Positions 8,539-18,763 of a DNA stretch of 64,000 bases are shown here, piece after piece. The position numbers and the translations under genes were made by a program. Position 1 is the stretch's first letter. The number at the start of each line of letters is the position of its first letter. Origin of the DNA: Iodobacter sp. (GTDB lineage Bacteria; Pseudomonadota; Gammaproteobacteria; Burkholderiales; Chitinibacteraceae). The notes under the pieces were generated by a model, which was not told the origin of the DNA, ran no database searches, and saw only the letters and a program-made list of their open reading frames with translations. Where the stretch lies: assembly GCF_025352645.1 (NCBI RefSeq), contig NZ_JANXSO010000074.1:1-64000 (forward strand), in the 5' to 3' direction.

Positions 8539-9431
8539 TTAGTCGGCTTTGGAATGGTCGCCGTATTTTCGACTTTCTCTTCTTGCCCTTTGCCTGCCTG
8601 CTCACGAATATTGCTTTCTGCATCGTGATTCAAAACCACGATACTGATTCGGCGGTTAATTGGATTATAGATATTGCCTGTATCTAACGGCACAACATCG
8701 CCAAAACCATTGACGCGCAATATTTTTTTATCTGGCAGCCCCCCAGCCACTAGTTCACGGCGCGACGAATTGGCGCGATCAGCAGATAGCTCCCAATTGC
8801 TATAGCCATTATCGCCGCCGGCAAATTTAGATGAATCGGTATGCCCAGATAAAGACACCGAATTAGGCACTTCATTTAAAAACTGGGCAATTTCTTGCAA
8901 CATGCCACGGCTAAAGGACTCTAGCTCTGAGCTACCCGATTTAAACATGGGGCGATTTTGCTCATCCACAATTTGAATTCTTAAGCCTTCCGACACCATA
9001 TCCATCTTTAATTGATCTTTAAACTTAGCCAAAGCAGAGTTTTCTTTGACTTTGCTGTCAATCAAAGCTTCAATTTTTTGTTTTAATTCAGAGAGGCGTT
9101 TTTTATCTTTGGTGGCTTCAGTAATCACATCGCCTTTCTTAACTTGCCCCGCTTGCTGGGTAAGATCATTGCCACCCCCTTTAATCAAAGACGTAGCATC
9201 CCCTGCACCATCGCCCCCCGACATCGAGACTTTCAGCGGGTTGGCAAAGTAGCTGGTAATCCCTTTCATCGTTCCTTTGGATACCGAACCTAGCAACCAC
9301 ATCAACAAGAAGAACGCCATCATTGCCGTTACAAAATCGGCATAGGCAATTTTCCAAGCGCCACCATGATGACCATGGCCACCTTTTTTGATGCGCTTTA
9401 CGATTATGGGGCGTTGTGAATCATCGCTCAT
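8535..9431 (-). CDS. motB: Flagellar motor stator protein MotB
   Basis: Protein of 298 residues. A basic, Gly/His-rich cytoplasmic N-terminus precedes one membrane helix containing the proton-accepting D32 in YADFVTAMMAFFLLMWL, the same number as in E. coli MotB. A plug and linker follow, then an OmpA-like peptidoglycan-binding domain from about residue 150 (LSGHTDSSKF, ANSSRRELV, NRRISIVVL). It anchors the stator to peptidoglycan and couples proton flow to rotation with MotA. Starts 22 bases after the motA stop. The overlapping methyltransferase downstream is an uncommon partner. Confidence 0.96.
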   Translation of the reverse strand: MSDDSQRPIIVKRIKKGGHGHHGGAWKIAYADFVTAMMAFFLLMWLLGSVSKGTMKGITSYFANPLKVSMSGGDGAGDATSLIKGGGNDLTQQAGQVKKGDVITEATKDKKRLSELKQKIEALIDSKVKENSALAKFKDQLKMDMVSEGLRIQIVDEQNRPMFKSGSSELESFSRGMLQEIAQFLNEVPNSVSLSGHTDSSKFAGGDNGYSNWELSADRANSSRRELVAGGLPDKKILRVNGFGDVVPLDTGNIYNPINRRISIVVLNHDAESNIREQAGKGQEEKVENTATIPKPTK

Positions 9432-9453
9432 TTTGCACTCAACCTATCTGTGA

Positions 9454-10314
9454 TTACTTACCCTTAGCATTCTTAACATGCTCTTCCAATTCTTTAAAAC
9501 TAGGCCGCTCGTGAATGCTTAACGCTTTACGGCCAAATTCAACCGCAACTTGCGGCGCATAACCATTCAAACTTGCCAGCAAAGTCACTTTTACCGCCTG
9601 AAATGCAATACTCGTCGCCAGGCCCTGCTTCTCGAGTACGGTTGCCAATGGGCCAAAAAAGCCATACGCCAGCCAAATCCCCATAAAGGTTCCCACCAAG
9701 GCGGCCCCAATCAATTCACCCAGAGCAGGAGGAGGCAGGTGTAAGGAGCCCATCACGTGAACCACCCCCATAACCGCAGCCACAATCCCGAACGCAGGCA
9801 AACCATCGGCAAGCTTGGTTACCGCATCTACGGCCACATGCGCATCAGCGTGGTGCGCTTCTAGCTCTACATCCATTAAGTTTTCAATTTCCATTGAATT
9901 AAGATTACCCCCCACCATTAAGCGCAGGTAATCACATAGAAATTCGGTTAAATGGTGATCGTGTGAAACGGAAGCATATTTGGAAATAATCGGGCTGGAA
10001 TGCGGATCTTCAATATCGGTTTCGATCGACATTAAACCTTCTTTACGCACTTTTGAGAGAATCTCAAACATCATGGCAAAGAGATCCATATAAAACGGCT
10101 TGTTATATGGTGAGCTTTTAAACATAAGGGGCAAAGCCGCAATCGTGGACTTCATCCCCTTTGCGCCTTGCGCTGCAATCATTGCGCCAATCGCACCGCC
10201 GAAAATAATAATCAATTCGGAGGGTTGCCAGAATGTCCCCAAGTGCCCGCCGTGTGCTGCGTAAGCGCCCAGAATACAAACACACATGAAAATATAGCCA
10301 ATAATGACGAACAT
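9454..10314 (-). CDS. motA: Flagellar motor stator protein MotA
   Basis: Protein of 286 residues, close to the E. coli length of 295. There are four membrane helices: two near the N-terminus (MFVIIGYIFMCVCILGAY and LIIIFGGAIGAMIAA) and two after the cytoplasmic loop (GIVAAVMGVVHVMGSL and LVGTFMGIWLAYGFFGPL). The cytoplasmic loop contains charged residues that engage FliG. The helix 3 prolines (LPAFGIVAAV) are conserved. It forms the MotA5MotB2 proton channel. A TAAAGTTT box typical of the flagellar sigma-28 -35 element lies about 110 bases upstream. Confidence 0.96.
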   Translation of the reverse strand: MFVIIGYIFMCVCILGAYAAHGGHLGTFWQPSELIIIFGGAIGAMIAAQGAKGMKSTIAALPLMFKSSPYNKPFYMDLFAMMFEILSKVRKEGLMSIETDIEDPHSSPIISKYASVSHDHHLTEFLCDYLRLMVGGNLNSMEIENLMDVELEAHHADAHVAVDAVTKLADGLPAFGIVAAVMGVVHVMGSLHLPPPALGELIGAALVGTFMGIWLAYGFFGPLATVLEKQGLATSIAFQAVKVTLLASLNGYAPQVAVEFGRKALSIHERPSFKELEEHVKNAKGK

Positions 10315-10399
10315 GCGTCAGCTTCCCTGTGATGACTTAATAAAATAACTTACTTAAGATGCATATTAGAAGATTGATTAGTGCGCTACAACCAATCAG

Positions 10400-10429
10400 A
10401 TGGATTAAAACGAAATGAATGAAACTTTA
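10400..10429 (-). promoter_or_regulatory. Candidate sigma-28 type promoter for motAB
   Basis: On the minus strand TAAAGTTT at 10422-10429 is a perfect match to the FliA (sigma-28) -35 element. The region about 11 bases downstream (CGTTTTAA) matches the GCCGATAA -10 element only at its last positions. Placement 110 bases before the motA ATG, with only rnhB behind it, fits a class III flagellar promoter. The weak -10 keeps this tentative. Confidence 0.35.
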
Positions 10430-10437
10430 ATCTATTT

Positions 10438-11019
10438 TTACCAAAGTGCAACTTGTGCGCTGGCCTTTATAACCGGACCAAAGCTTTTTCTATGCACGGG
10501 GCAAGGGCCAAGGCGTTTTAGAGCCTCTAAATGCTGGGCGGTGGGGTAACCCTTGTGCTGGGCAAAGCCATAACCGGGATATAAAGCTTCAAGGGATTCG
10601 ATCTCTCGATCACGGCTCACTTTGGCTAAAATTGAAGCCGCAGAGATACACGCCTCCAGCGCGTCCCCTCCCACAATAGCCCGCCCTGCCACGGTTAAGC
10701 CCTTAGGCACTCGATTGCCATCAATTAAAGCCTCAGCAGGCACAACAGCAAGACCAGCAACGGCGCGCTGCATGGCTAGCATAGAGGCATGCAGAATGTT
10801 TAATTCATCGATTTCTTCGATTGAGGCCTGCGCCACCGACCATGCAATCGCACAAGATTTAATGGCATCAAACAACACATCGCGGCGCTTAGCGCTCAAT
10901 TTTTTAGAGTCATTTAAACCTGGCAAGTCATAGTGTTGCGGCAAAATAACCGCTGCCGCATACACCGCTCCCGCCAAAGGGCCTCGTCCTGCTTCATCCA
11001 CACCACAAATCAACTTCAA
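10438..11019 (-). CDS. rnhB: Ribonuclease HII
   Basis: Type 2 RNase H that removes ribonucleotides misincorporated in DNA. I prefer the TTG start at 11019, which overlaps the lpxB stop as TTGA, follows an AGGGGTG ribosome-binding site by about 5 bases, and gives 193 residues beginning (M)[12 protein letters not shown]. An ATG at 11043 in the same frame would add eight residues inside lpxB. The active-site Asp/Glu motif [10 protein letters not shown] is at the N-terminus, and the other acidic positions fall in [18 protein letters not shown] and [13 protein letters not shown]. Last gene of the envelope cluster, as in many proteobacteria. Confidence 0.95.
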   Translation of the reverse strand: MKLICGVDEAGRGPLAGAVYAAAVILPQHYDLPGLNDSKKLSAKRRDVLFDAIKSCAIAWSVAQASIEEIDELNILHASMLAMQRAVAGLAVVPAEALIDGNRVPKGLTVAGRAIVGGDALEACISAASILAKVSRDREIESLEALYPGYGFAQHKGYPTAQHLEALKRLGPCPVHRKSFGPVIKASAQVALW

Positions 11020-12185
11020 ACTTTCACCCCTAATACAGCGCAAACCGCATCGGCAGCCCGCTCGGCGGCATCACAACGCAGGCTATGGTGCAAATCGGCA
11101 AAACGGGTACTTAATGCATTAGATAAACGCTTATCATCAAACAAATTAGCCATAGCTTGCGCCAAATTGTCAGAAGTTGCATCGTCTTGTAATAGCTCAG
11201 GCACAATAAACTGCCCTGCCAATACATTAGGCAAACTAACATAAGGCAGGCGTAATTTTCTTTTAACCATGCGATAGGTTAATGGCGATAGGCGATAAGT
11301 CACCACCATCGGGCGTCTTGCCAGCATCGCCTCTAAGGTTGCGGTGCCAGATGCTAGTAAAATCACATCCGCCGCCTGCATAGCCTCATGCGCATGACCA
11401 AACATCAAACGAAACGGCAGCTCTTGCGCTCCTTGCTTCCAGATTTCTCTTTCAAACAATAAGCGGGTTTCGCGCGTCACAAATGGCACTAAAAACAGCG
11501 CATTTGGATAGCGTTCAAGAAGTTTTTTTGCGGTTTCAACAAAAAGCGTGGCCAGCATTTCTACTTCGCTTTGTCGACTACCTGGCAACAAAGTAAATAC
11601 AGCCCGCTGATCGGGGATTTCTAATGCTTCACGCACAGCAAGCTGATTAGGTTCCGCTGGAAAAATCTCAGCCAGCGGATGCCCAACGTAGCTGGCAGGA
11701 ATACGCGCATCCCGGTAAATTTGCTCTTCAAAGGGAAATAACAGCAACATGTGCGAAACGCATTGGCCAATTTTTTTTAGCCGTTCAGAACGCCAAGCCC
11801 AAACAGATGGGCCAACATAATGAATAGTCGGCACGCCTGCTTGTTTTAGTGCTTTTTCTAAAGAAAAATTAAAATCAGGTGCGTCAATGCCAATAAATAA
11901 ATCTGGCTTATTCGCGAGCAATTGTTTTTTTAATTGCCGCCGAATTCGAAGTAACTCTGGCAAATGCCGAATCACTTCTAAATAGCCACGCACCGCCAGT
12001 TTTTCCATTGGCACAACCGTGGCACAACCTGCACTTTGCATTTTAGGGCCGGCAATACCAAAGAATTCAGCGTGAGGTAGGCGTTTTTTAAGTGCCAAAA
12101 TAAGCTGGCTGCCTAATAAATCGCCCGAGGCTTCTCCGGCCACCACCGCAATGCGCGGGCGGCCTTGAATATGGGATAGCTGCAT
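11016..12185 (-). CDS. lpxB: Lipid-A-disaccharide synthase
   Basis: GT19 glycosyltransferase that joins UDP-2,3-diacylglucosamine and lipid X into lipid A disaccharide at the inner membrane. The ATG at 12185 starts one base after the lpxA stop (TAATATG) and gives 389 residues, matching E. coli (382). A start at 12230 inside lpxA would be 15 residues longer. Motifs: [17 protein letters not shown] at the N-terminus, [29 protein letters not shown] and [13 protein letters not shown]. Part of the lpxD-fabZ-lpxA-lpxB run. Confidence 0.97.
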   Translation of the reverse strand: MQLSHIQGRPRIAVVAGEASGDLLGSQLILALKKRLPHAEFFGIAGPKMQSAGCATVVPMEKLAVRGYLEVIRHLPELLRIRRQLKKQLLANKPDLFIGIDAPDFNFSLEKALKQAGVPTIHYVGPSVWAWRSERLKKIGQCVSHMLLLFPFEEQIYRDARIPASYVGHPLAEIFPAEPNQLAVREALEIPDQRAVFTLLPGSRQSEVEMLATLFVETAKKLLERYPNALFLVPFVTRETRLLFEREIWKQGAQELPFRLMFGHAHEAMQAADVILLASGTATLEAMLARRPMVVTYRLSPLTYRMVKRKLRLPYVSLPNVLAGQFIVPELLQDDATSDNLAQAMANLFDDKRLSNALSTRFADLHHSLRCDAAERAADAVCAVLGVKV

Positions 12186-12186
12186 A

Positions 12187-12963
12187 TTAACGGATAATTC
12201 CGCGCGTAGATGCTGCAAAGAAATCGACAAAGGGCTGTAGCTCGGGTTGAGTCAAGCACTGCTCCTCAAGCATTTGACGTGCATCTACAAAAGGAATGCT
12301 TTTGCGATACAGCGTTTTATAGGCACGTTTAATATTAGTAATTTGTTCACTAGTAAAACCGCGGCGCTTTAATCCTTCGCTATTAATGCCATTAGGCACG
12401 GCGCGATTACCCGCAGCCAATACAAATGGCGGCACATCTTGCGCCACTGCCGCAGTAAAGGCAGTCATTGCATGCGGCGCAATTTTGCAGAATTGATGCA
12501 CGGTGGTAAAACCACCCAAAATCACCCAATCACCGATATCCACATGGCCCGCTAAGGTTGTGTTATTGGCAAAAATGGTGTGATTGCCAATTTTGCAATC
12601 ATGCGCAATATGCACATAGGCCATAATCCAATTGTCATTACCAATTTGAGTGACGCCCTCATCCTGAGCCGTACCCGTTGAAATAGTGACACTTTGAAAA
12701 ATAGTATTGCCATCGCCAATAAGCAGCTTGGTAGGCTCACCCGCATATTTTTTATCTTGAGGATCACAGCCGATACTCGCAAAAGAATAGATGCGGTTAT
12801 TGCTACCAATGCGGGTATGCCCACTAATCACGACATGCGCTTCTAAGCGCGTACCTGCGCCAATAGAAACGTGCTCGCCAATCACGCAATATGGGCCGAT
12901 CTCTACATTATCTGCCAGCGTTGCGCCGTCATGAATAATGGCGGAAGGATGAATTTTAGACAT
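12187..12963 (-). CDS. lpxA: UDP-N-acetylglucosamine acyltransferase
   Basis: First enzyme of lipid A synthesis, transferring an R-3-hydroxyacyl chain from ACP to UDP-GlcNAc. 258 residues (E. coli 262) of left-handed beta-helix hexapeptide repeats (IGPYCVIGEHVSIGAG) up to about residue 190, then a helical C-terminus. The catalytic His in the HIAHD motif corresponds to H121. The chain-length ruler residue cannot be assigned safely. It starts 16 bases after the fabZ stop and ends one base before the preferred lpxB start. Confidence 0.97.
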   Translation of the reverse strand: MSKIHPSAIIHDGATLADNVEIGPYCVIGEHVSIGAGTRLEAHVVISGHTRIGSNNRIYSFASIGCDPQDKKYAGEPTKLLIGDGNTIFQSVTISTGTAQDEGVTQIGNDNWIMAYVHIAHDCKIGNHTIFANNTTLAGHVDIGDWVILGGFTTVHQFCKIAPHAMTAFTAAVAQDVPPFVLAAGNRAVPNGINSEGLKRRGFTSEQITNIKRAYKTLYRKSIPFVDARQMLEEQCLTQPELQPFVDFFAASTRGIIR

Positions 12964-12979
12964 TTAATTATTCTGCCAA

Positions 12980-13432
12980 TTAGCGCTTAACATCGCGCTG
13001 AGCACACATCAAATCGGCCTCAGCAGCCAGCTCGTCACCAACAAAGGCTTGCGCTTTGTATTTCCAAATGCCGCGTTTATTGGCGGTGATTTGTACGCAT
13101 AAAGTCAATTGATCACCTGGCACCACTTGACGCTTAAAACGCGCATTATCAATGCCCGCAAAGAAATACAGCGAATCTTCTGAAGGAGGCACCTCTAAAC
13201 TTTTATACGATAAGACGCCCGCGGCTTGTGCCAGCGCTTCCATAATCAACACACCAGGCATAACCGGATATTTTGGAAAATGGCCCTGAAAAAATGGCTC
13301 ATTAATGCTGACGTTTTTAATTGCTTTAATAGATACGCCCAGCTCCATTTCTACTACGCGATCAATTAATAAAAACGGATAGCGATGCGGTAAGCATTTA
13401 GCAATTTCTAAAACATCCATAATTTGATTCAT
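12980..13432 (-). CDS. fabZ: 3-hydroxyacyl-ACP dehydratase FabZ
   Basis: Hot-dog fold dehydratase of fatty acid synthesis, 150 residues. Conserved [13 protein letters not shown] near the N-terminus and the catalytic [19 protein letters not shown], with the His and Glu of the active site, are both present. The start codon overlaps the lpxD stop by one base (TAATG), so translation is probably coupled. Competition between FabZ and LpxA/LpxD for 3-hydroxyacyl-ACP sets the phospholipid to lipid A balance, which explains the location. Confidence 0.97.
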   Translation of the reverse strand: MNQIMDVLEIAKCLPHRYPFLLIDRVVEMELGVSIKAIKNVSINEPFFQGHFPKYPVMPGVLIMEALAQAAGVLSYKSLEVPPSEDSLYFFAGIDNARFKRQVVPGDQLTLCVQITANKRGIWKYKAQAFVGDELAAEADLMCAQRDVKR

Positions 13433-14472
13433 TACTCTGATTCTCCAACCGGCAACTGAGTGTGCCGTAGTTCTTTTTCAAGTTGCTTAATACGTTTAGC
13501 TAAATCGTCTAAATGCCGCAAATGTGCAGCATTATGTCGCCATTCATCGTGAGTTTGCATCGGGTAGGAGCCAGAATACACACCTGGTTCACGAATTGTT
13601 TTAGCCACCAAAGTGCCACCCAATACGGTGGTGCCATCGCAGATTTCTAAATGACCTGAAATCATCACCGCGCCGCCAATTTGGCAACGTGCGCCGATTT
13701 TAGTTGAGCCTGCAATCCCTACGCACGCGGCCATTGCGGTGTGTTCGCCAATTTCAACGTTATGGGCAACTTGGATCAGGTTATCAATTCGTGCGCCATT
13801 GCCAATCACAGTATCACTAAGCGCGCCACGATCTACCGTAGTGCAAGAGCCGATTTCCACGTCATTGCCAATCAACACGCGGCCAAGTTGCGGGATTTTT
13901 TCCCAATGATCCCCTGCCCATGCATTACCAAAGCCATCCCCTGCAATCACGGCATTGCTATGCACAATGACTCGGTCCCCAATAAAAGCACCGCGATGAA
14001 TGCTGCTATTAGGATGAATTAAACAATCAGTCCCAATCTCAACCTGCTCGCCGATATAGGCATTCGCCATCACGATGGTTCGCTCGCCAATTTTTGCACC
14101 CGCAGCAATCACGGCGCCTGGGCCAATTTGTGCGCTAGCCGCAACAATGGCGAAGTCATCCACAACCGCACGCGGATGAATACCCGCCACGGCCACCGGC
14201 TGCGGGTATAGCAACTGAGCCACTTTAGCAAAATAAAGCTGGGGATCACGGGTTGTAATATGCGGGCGATCAAGTGCTGCGCTTTCGGTGGGGCGGACAA
14301 TAAACGCCGCAGCAGAACTACTTTGCAATTGGGCACGCAGACGAGGGTTAGCTAAAAAGCTAATTTGCCCCTCCCCCGCTTGATCTAAAGATGCCACGCC
14401 AGAAATGACGATATCGGCACCATGAAGCTCACCACCCAACAATTCAATTAAATAAGACAAAGAGAGCGCCAT
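13432..14472 (-). CDS. lpxD: UDP-3-O-(3-hydroxyacyl)glucosamine N-acyltransferase
   Basis: Third enzyme of lipid A synthesis, 346 residues (E. coli 341). An N-terminal uridine-binding domain (about 1-100) precedes a hexapeptide-repeat beta helix ([19 protein letters not shown] onwards). The catalytic His is in the [11 protein letters not shown] region. A C-terminal helix ([16 protein letters not shown]) completes the trimer. It starts 4 bases after the skp stop and its own stop overlaps the fabZ start. Confidence 0.97.
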   Translation of the reverse strand: MALSLSYLIELLGGELHGADIVISGVASLDQAGEGQISFLANPRLRAQLQSSSAAAFIVRPTESAALDRPHITTRDPQLYFAKVAQLLYPQPVAVAGIHPRAVVDDFAIVAASAQIGPGAVIAAGAKIGERTIVMANAYIGEQVEIGTDCLIHPNSSIHRGAFIGDRVIVHSNAVIAGDGFGNAWAGDHWEKIPQLGRVLIGNDVEIGSCTTVDRGALSDTVIGNGARIDNLIQVAHNVEIGEHTAMAACVGIAGSTKIGARCQIGGAVMISGHLEICDGTTVLGGTLVAKTIREPGVYSGSYPMQTHDEWRHNAAHLRHLDDLAKRIKQLEKELRHTQLPVGESE

Positions 14473-14476
14473 GCGT

Positions 14477-14971
14477 TTATTTATCCGCCAAAAGCTTTAT
14501 CACCTTATCGGTGATATCAATTTTAGGATTAAACCAAGCCGCATCTTGTACGATTAAATCGTACTTTTCGTTTTTAGCAATTTGTTCAATTGCAGTTCTT
14601 ACGCGCTCTTGTAAACCTGAATACTCTTCATTACGACGGGTATTCATGTCCTCATTCAGCTCACGCATCATGCGCTGATAATCTTGATTCATTTTGATCA
14701 GCTCACGCTCTTTTACGCGCCGATCAACTTCTGCAATCGCACCTTTGTCCATCAATTGTTGCAATGCCTTGCCTTGAGTTGCAAGTCTTTGCACCTCATT
14801 TTTTCGGGCGTCGAACTCTTTGTCTAGTTTTTTCCCAGCCCTTAAGCCTGGCGCTGATTCCCGCAAAATACGATCTGGTTCAACAAAGCCAATTCTCACT
14901 TCTGCAGCAAACGTACTGGACACGAATGCCAAACCCACTCCAAACAATAACGCACGTGGCCATTTCAACAT
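14477..14971 (-). CDS. skp: Periplasmic chaperone Skp/OmpH
   Basis: Protein of 164 residues with a cleavable signal peptide ending around VSSTFA-AEVRIGF (residue 22). The mature part starts with a beta strand (RIGFVEPDRIL), then two long charged helices that form the Skp tentacles, and closes with a strand (YDLIVQDAAWF). It holds unfolded outer-membrane proteins on their way to BamA, whose gene lies 16 bases upstream. Confidence 0.95.
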   Translation of the reverse strand: MLKWPRALLFGVGLAFVSSTFAAEVRIGFVEPDRILRESAPGLRAGKKLDKEFDARKNEVQRLATQGKALQQLMDKGAIAEVDRRVKERELIKMNQDYQRMMRELNEDMNTRRNEEYSGLQERVRTAIEQIAKNEKYDLIVQDAAWFNPKIDITDKVIKLLADK

Positions 14972-14987
14972 ATGTAGACACTCCTAA

Positions 14988-17276
14988 TCAGAATACTTGA
15001 CCCAGTTGGAACTGTAATCCGCGCTCAACGCGATCATTTGGTTGAGCATTAAATGGTGCTGCCCAGCTTAATTTGATCGGCCCGACTGGGGAGACCCAAG
15101 TGAATGCAACCCCTGCTGAATAACGCATTTCTTCAAGACGTGGGCGGCTACCTGCACCCCATACCGCGCCTGAATCAGCAAACACGCTTAAACGGGTTGA
15201 GCGATCATTTTTTAAGCCTGGAATAGGGAAGAAGAATTCAAAGTTATTAATAACACGCTTATCCCCCCCCATCCCATCGCCACGGCTATCAACAGGACCA
15301 ACTGAGCCAGAACGGAAACCGCGAATTGAGCCTACGCCACCAGCATAAAAATTCTTATAAAATGGGTACAGGCTATCACCATAAGAATGCCCATAGCCGC
15401 CTTCTACATTCCACATCAAGCTCATTTCTTTACCAAATGGGATAAAGTACTGGCTCCTGGTTGAAAGCTTGTAGTAATCAACATCAGAGAATGGCGCGGT
15501 TACCTCACCATTCAAGCTCAGCAACCAACCGGAAGTTGGATAAGAGCCGCTATTACGCGTATCTCGACCCCAATTTACCGACACTGGGAAGGTTTTATTT
15601 CTTGCGCCCTGCGTATTTACAAAATCAAGCACGTGCTTCGGCGCGCTTGCATCGGCTTGAATTGCTAAGCTTTCAAAGCCCAAACCAAAGCCAACGCGAT
15701 TGGTTTCAGTCAGTGGCAAGCTAAAGTTAGTGTTCAGCCCATAAGATGAGGTGGTGTACTGACCCAAATCTACGCGAGAAGGATCGGTATCACGGCGATA
15801 AATATTCCAGCCCACAGCCACACCATCGGGAGTGGCGTAAGGATTAGTCACCGACAGCGAGTAAACTTTATTCGATGAGCTGGAGTTAATTTCAGCTGCA
15901 AATTGCTTACCACTACCCAAGAAATTGTTTTGCGATAGCGACAAGACCAAAACAACGCCTTCACTCTGGCCGTAACCTGCACCGATATTAAAGTTGCCCG
16001 ATTTTTTTTCAGTCACGGACACATTCATATCCACTTGATCTGCCGTATCCGGCACCAAGGGGGTATCCACTACCACTTCACCGAAATAATCCAATTGCTC
16101 AAGGCGCTGTTTTGAGCGCTTAATTTTAGAGCCATCGTAAGCCGCAGATTCTAATTGGCGCAATTCACGGCGCACAACCACATCGCGGGTCTGCGAGTTG
16201 CCACTCACATTAATCCGTCGCACATAGGTTTTTTTGCCCGGATCAACATAAAAAGTAAATGCAACTTTATTGTTTTTTTGATCAATTTCAGGGACTGCAT
16301 TCACATTGGCAAAGGCATAGCCCACATTACCCAAAGCATCTGTGATTGCCGCCGTAGATTGATTAAGACTTTCGCGCGAGAAAGTTTCACCTGCATTTAA
16401 GGTGATCAATTTCTTTAAGACTTCAGGGTCAAGCACCGTATCGCCCAGCACTTTAACGTTACTCACTTCATACTGCTTACCTTCAGTGATATTCAGAGTC
16501 AGGAAAATACCTTCCCTATCTTCTGAAATAGCCACTTGGGTGGATTCCACATTAAATTCAATATAACCACGATCCATATACCAAGAACGGAGGCGTTCTA
16601 GATCGGCAGATAGTTTTTGTTTGGAATATTGGTCAGCCTTGGTGTACCAAGTCATCCAACCGCCCGTAGTTTGCGTCAACATGTCAAGCAAATCGCCCTC
16701 TGAAAAGGCTTTGTTGCCAACAATATTAATTTGCTGAATACGTGCGACTTCGCCCTCAGAGATATCTAGCTGCACACCAACACGGTTGCGCTCTAATTTA
16801 GTGACTTCTGTTTTAACCACTACAGAGTAGCGGCCACGCGAATAGTATTGTTGTTTGATTTCTTGAACAGCCGCGTCTAAAACGCTCTGATCAAAAATAC
16901 GCCCTTCAGCAAAATTTTGGCTTTTAAGCGCTGTTTTGATCTGGTCTTTTTCCAGCATTTTGGAGCCATTGACATTGATCTGGGCAATGGTTGGACGCTC
17001 ATCCACAGTAACAATTAAAACTTGGCCATTTGCTTCAACCCGCACATCATTAAAAAAGCCCGTGGCAAACAAAGCTTTGATCGCTTCTTGGGCGCGATCG
17101 TCATCGAAGCGATCCCCGACCTTTACTGGTAGGTAATTGAAAATCGTCCCCGCATCAGTGCGCTGCAAGCCCTCAACGCGGATATCGCGAATCACGAATG
17201 GCTCAACCGCCCAACTAGGAAAGGCAACACCGGCAAGCGCCGCTGCTAACAACAAGTTTATCGATTTTAATTTCAT
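14988..17276 (-). CDS. bamA: Outer membrane protein assembly factor BamA
   Basis: Omp85-family protein of 762 residues. A signal peptide ends about residue 23 (PSWA-VEPF). Five POTRA domains follow to about residue 420 (VRDIRVEGLQRTDAGTIF is the first). The 16-stranded barrel carries the conserved loop-6 motif SIRGFRSGSVGP (VRGF/IRGF type) and ends in an aromatic Phe (FQLGQVF), the insertion signal. Core of the BAM complex that folds outer-membrane barrels. Sits between rseP and skp as in E. coli. Confidence 0.98.
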   Translation of the reverse strand: MKLKSINLLLAAALAGVAFPSWAVEPFVIRDIRVEGLQRTDAGTIFNYLPVKVGDRFDDDRAQEAIKALFATGFFNDVRVEANGQVLIVTVDERPTIAQINVNGSKMLEKDQIKTALKSQNFAEGRIFDQSVLDAAVQEIKQQYYSRGRYSVVVKTEVTKLERNRVGVQLDISEGEVARIQQINIVGNKAFSEGDLLDMLTQTTGGWMTWYTKADQYSKQKLSADLERLRSWYMDRGYIEFNVESTQVAISEDREGIFLTLNITEGKQYEVSNVKVLGDTVLDPEVLKKLITLNAGETFSRESLNQSTAAITDALGNVGYAFANVNAVPEIDQKNNKVAFTFYVDPGKKTYVRRINVSGNSQTRDVVVRRELRQLESAAYDGSKIKRSKQRLEQLDYFGEVVVDTPLVPDTADQVDMNVSVTEKKSGNFNIGAGYGQSEGVVLVLSLSQNNFLGSGKQFAAEINSSSSNKVYSLSVTNPYATPDGVAVGWNIYRRDTDPSRVDLGQYTTSSYGLNTNFSLPLTETNRVGFGLGFESLAIQADASAPKHVLDFVNTQGARNKTFPVSVNWGRDTRNSGSYPTSGWLLSLNGEVTAPFSDVDYYKLSTRSQYFIPFGKEMSLMWNVEGGYGHSYGDSLYPFYKNFYAGGVGSIRGFRSGSVGPVDSRGDGMGGDKRVINNFEFFFPIPGLKNDRSTRLSVFADSGAVWGAGSRPRLEEMRYSAGVAFTWVSPVGPIKLSWAAPFNAQPNDRVERGLQFQLGQVF

Positions 17277-17413
17277 TATTCTGAAGAGTCACTAATGAGT
17301 TAGCAGGCATGCCACAAGCTCAGCCCACACGACGTTAAAAAAATTAAAAACCCGATTTACAATTGTAAAACTTGGTTTCAATAGGACTTATCACTGCGAT
17401 TTGCGAGATGCTG

Positions 17414-18763
17414 TTAGCTGGGAAAAAGTCGATAGATGTCGTTGTAAAGCGCTAGGGACATTAAACCCAGTAATAACGCTATACCGACGCGCTGGCCAAA
17501 TTCTTCAGCCTGAAGCGGCAAACGCCGCCCCGTCAAAAATTCTACCGTATGATACATCAAATGCCCACCATCAAGCACCGGCAAGGGCAGTAGGTTTAAA
17601 ACCCCTAAACTGATACTAATAATGCACAGATACTCAAGAAAAGCATTTAATCCCAAACGCGCACTATCTCCTGCGTAAGTTGCGATGGTAATCGGGCCGC
17701 TAACTTGCTTAACCGAAACCAAACCAGTGAGCATTTTCCAGAACATCACCAGCGTAAGCCGACTACCCTGCCAGGTTTTATCTACCGCATACTGCAGGCC
17801 TTCAAACAGGCCAAATTGGCGCACTATTTTTTGGTTTTTCCACGCGGCCTCATCCGCAAAAGGGGCAAGCCCGAGCTTGCCAACGGCGTGGCCATTTTCA
17901 ACTACTGCCTGAGGAAAGACTGTTTGTTCAAGCACTTGCCCATTACGCCTCCAGCTCATCACCAGGGCTTGCTTGGGTGATGCCGACACTTTGGACTGCA
18001 CATCGCCCCATCCTCGTAACGGCACGCCATTAATAGCTAACAGTTCGTCCCCTATCTTAATACCAGCCTGATCTGCGGCACTTTTAGCGATGACTTGAGC
18101 AATACGCAAGCTCAAAGGAACTGGGGATATGCCGATGCGTGCCAAGAGCTGCTGATCAATTTCATCCTTACTTAAATGACTTAAATCCAGTGCAATATCA
18201 CGCGCTGATCCATCAATAGAACGAAGCTGCAAGGGTACTGTTACCGCGTTACCGCTGTGCTCTAACAAGCCTAATTGCAACTCGTCCCAACTAAAAATGG
18301 GCGCGCCAGACAAAGAAAGCACTTCGTCACCCTTGGCAAAGCCCGCTTTTTCAGCCATAGATGCAGGGCTAACAAAGCCAATTACCGGCTTTAATGCCTC
18401 AACACCAGACAGAGACAGCCCCCAATAGATCAAAATTGCGAGCAAAAAATTAGCCAACGGGCCAGCAATGACAATCGCCATTTTGGCCAAAGGAGGACGA
18501 CGATTAAACGCCCGATGCAGCTCAGCAGCGGCAATCGGCTCGCCTTCTCGCTCATCCAGCATGCTGACATAGCCACCCAGTGGAAATATGCCAATTTTCC
18601 ACAGCGTTTCACCACGCTGCCACTGCCAAAGCGTTTTGCCAAAACCAATAGAAAACACCAACACTTTTACACCGCAGCTTTTAGCAACGCGATAATGCCC
18701 GTACTCATGCACAGACACCAATAAGCCCATCGCAATCACAAAGGCCAGCAAAGTAATTAGCAT
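17414..18763 (-). CDS. rseP: RIP metalloprotease RseP
   Basis: Site-2 intramembrane protease of 449 residues from the ATG at 18763, which overlaps the dxr stop by 7 bases. An in-frame upstream start at 18781 would add six residues. The zinc-binding HEYGH motif is in the first membrane helix. Two PDZ domains occupy about residues 110-300 ([24 protein letters not shown] and [21 protein letters not shown]). The LDGGHL motif with the third zinc ligand is in the third helix. It cleaves RseA-type anti-sigma factors and clears signal peptide remnants. Confidence 0.96.
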   Translation of the reverse strand: MLITLLAFVIAMGLLVSVHEYGHYRVAKSCGVKVLVFSIGFGKTLWQWQRGETLWKIGIFPLGGYVSMLDEREGEPIAAAELHRAFNRRPPLAKMAIVIAGPLANFLLAILIYWGLSLSGVEALKPVIGFVSPASMAEKAGFAKGDEVLSLSGAPIFSWDELQLGLLEHSGNAVTVPLQLRSIDGSARDIALDLSHLSKDEIDQQLLARIGISPVPLSLRIAQVIAKSAADQAGIKIGDELLAINGVPLRGWGDVQSKVSASPKQALVMSWRRNGQVLEQTVFPQAVVENGHAVGKLGLAPFADEAAWKNQKIVRQFGLFEGLQYAVDKTWQGSRLTLVMFWKMLTGLVSVKQVSGPITIATYAGDSARLGLNAFLEYLCIISISLGVLNLLPLPVLDGGHLMYHTVEFLTGRRLPLQAEEFGQRVGIALLLGLMSLALYNDIYRLFPS

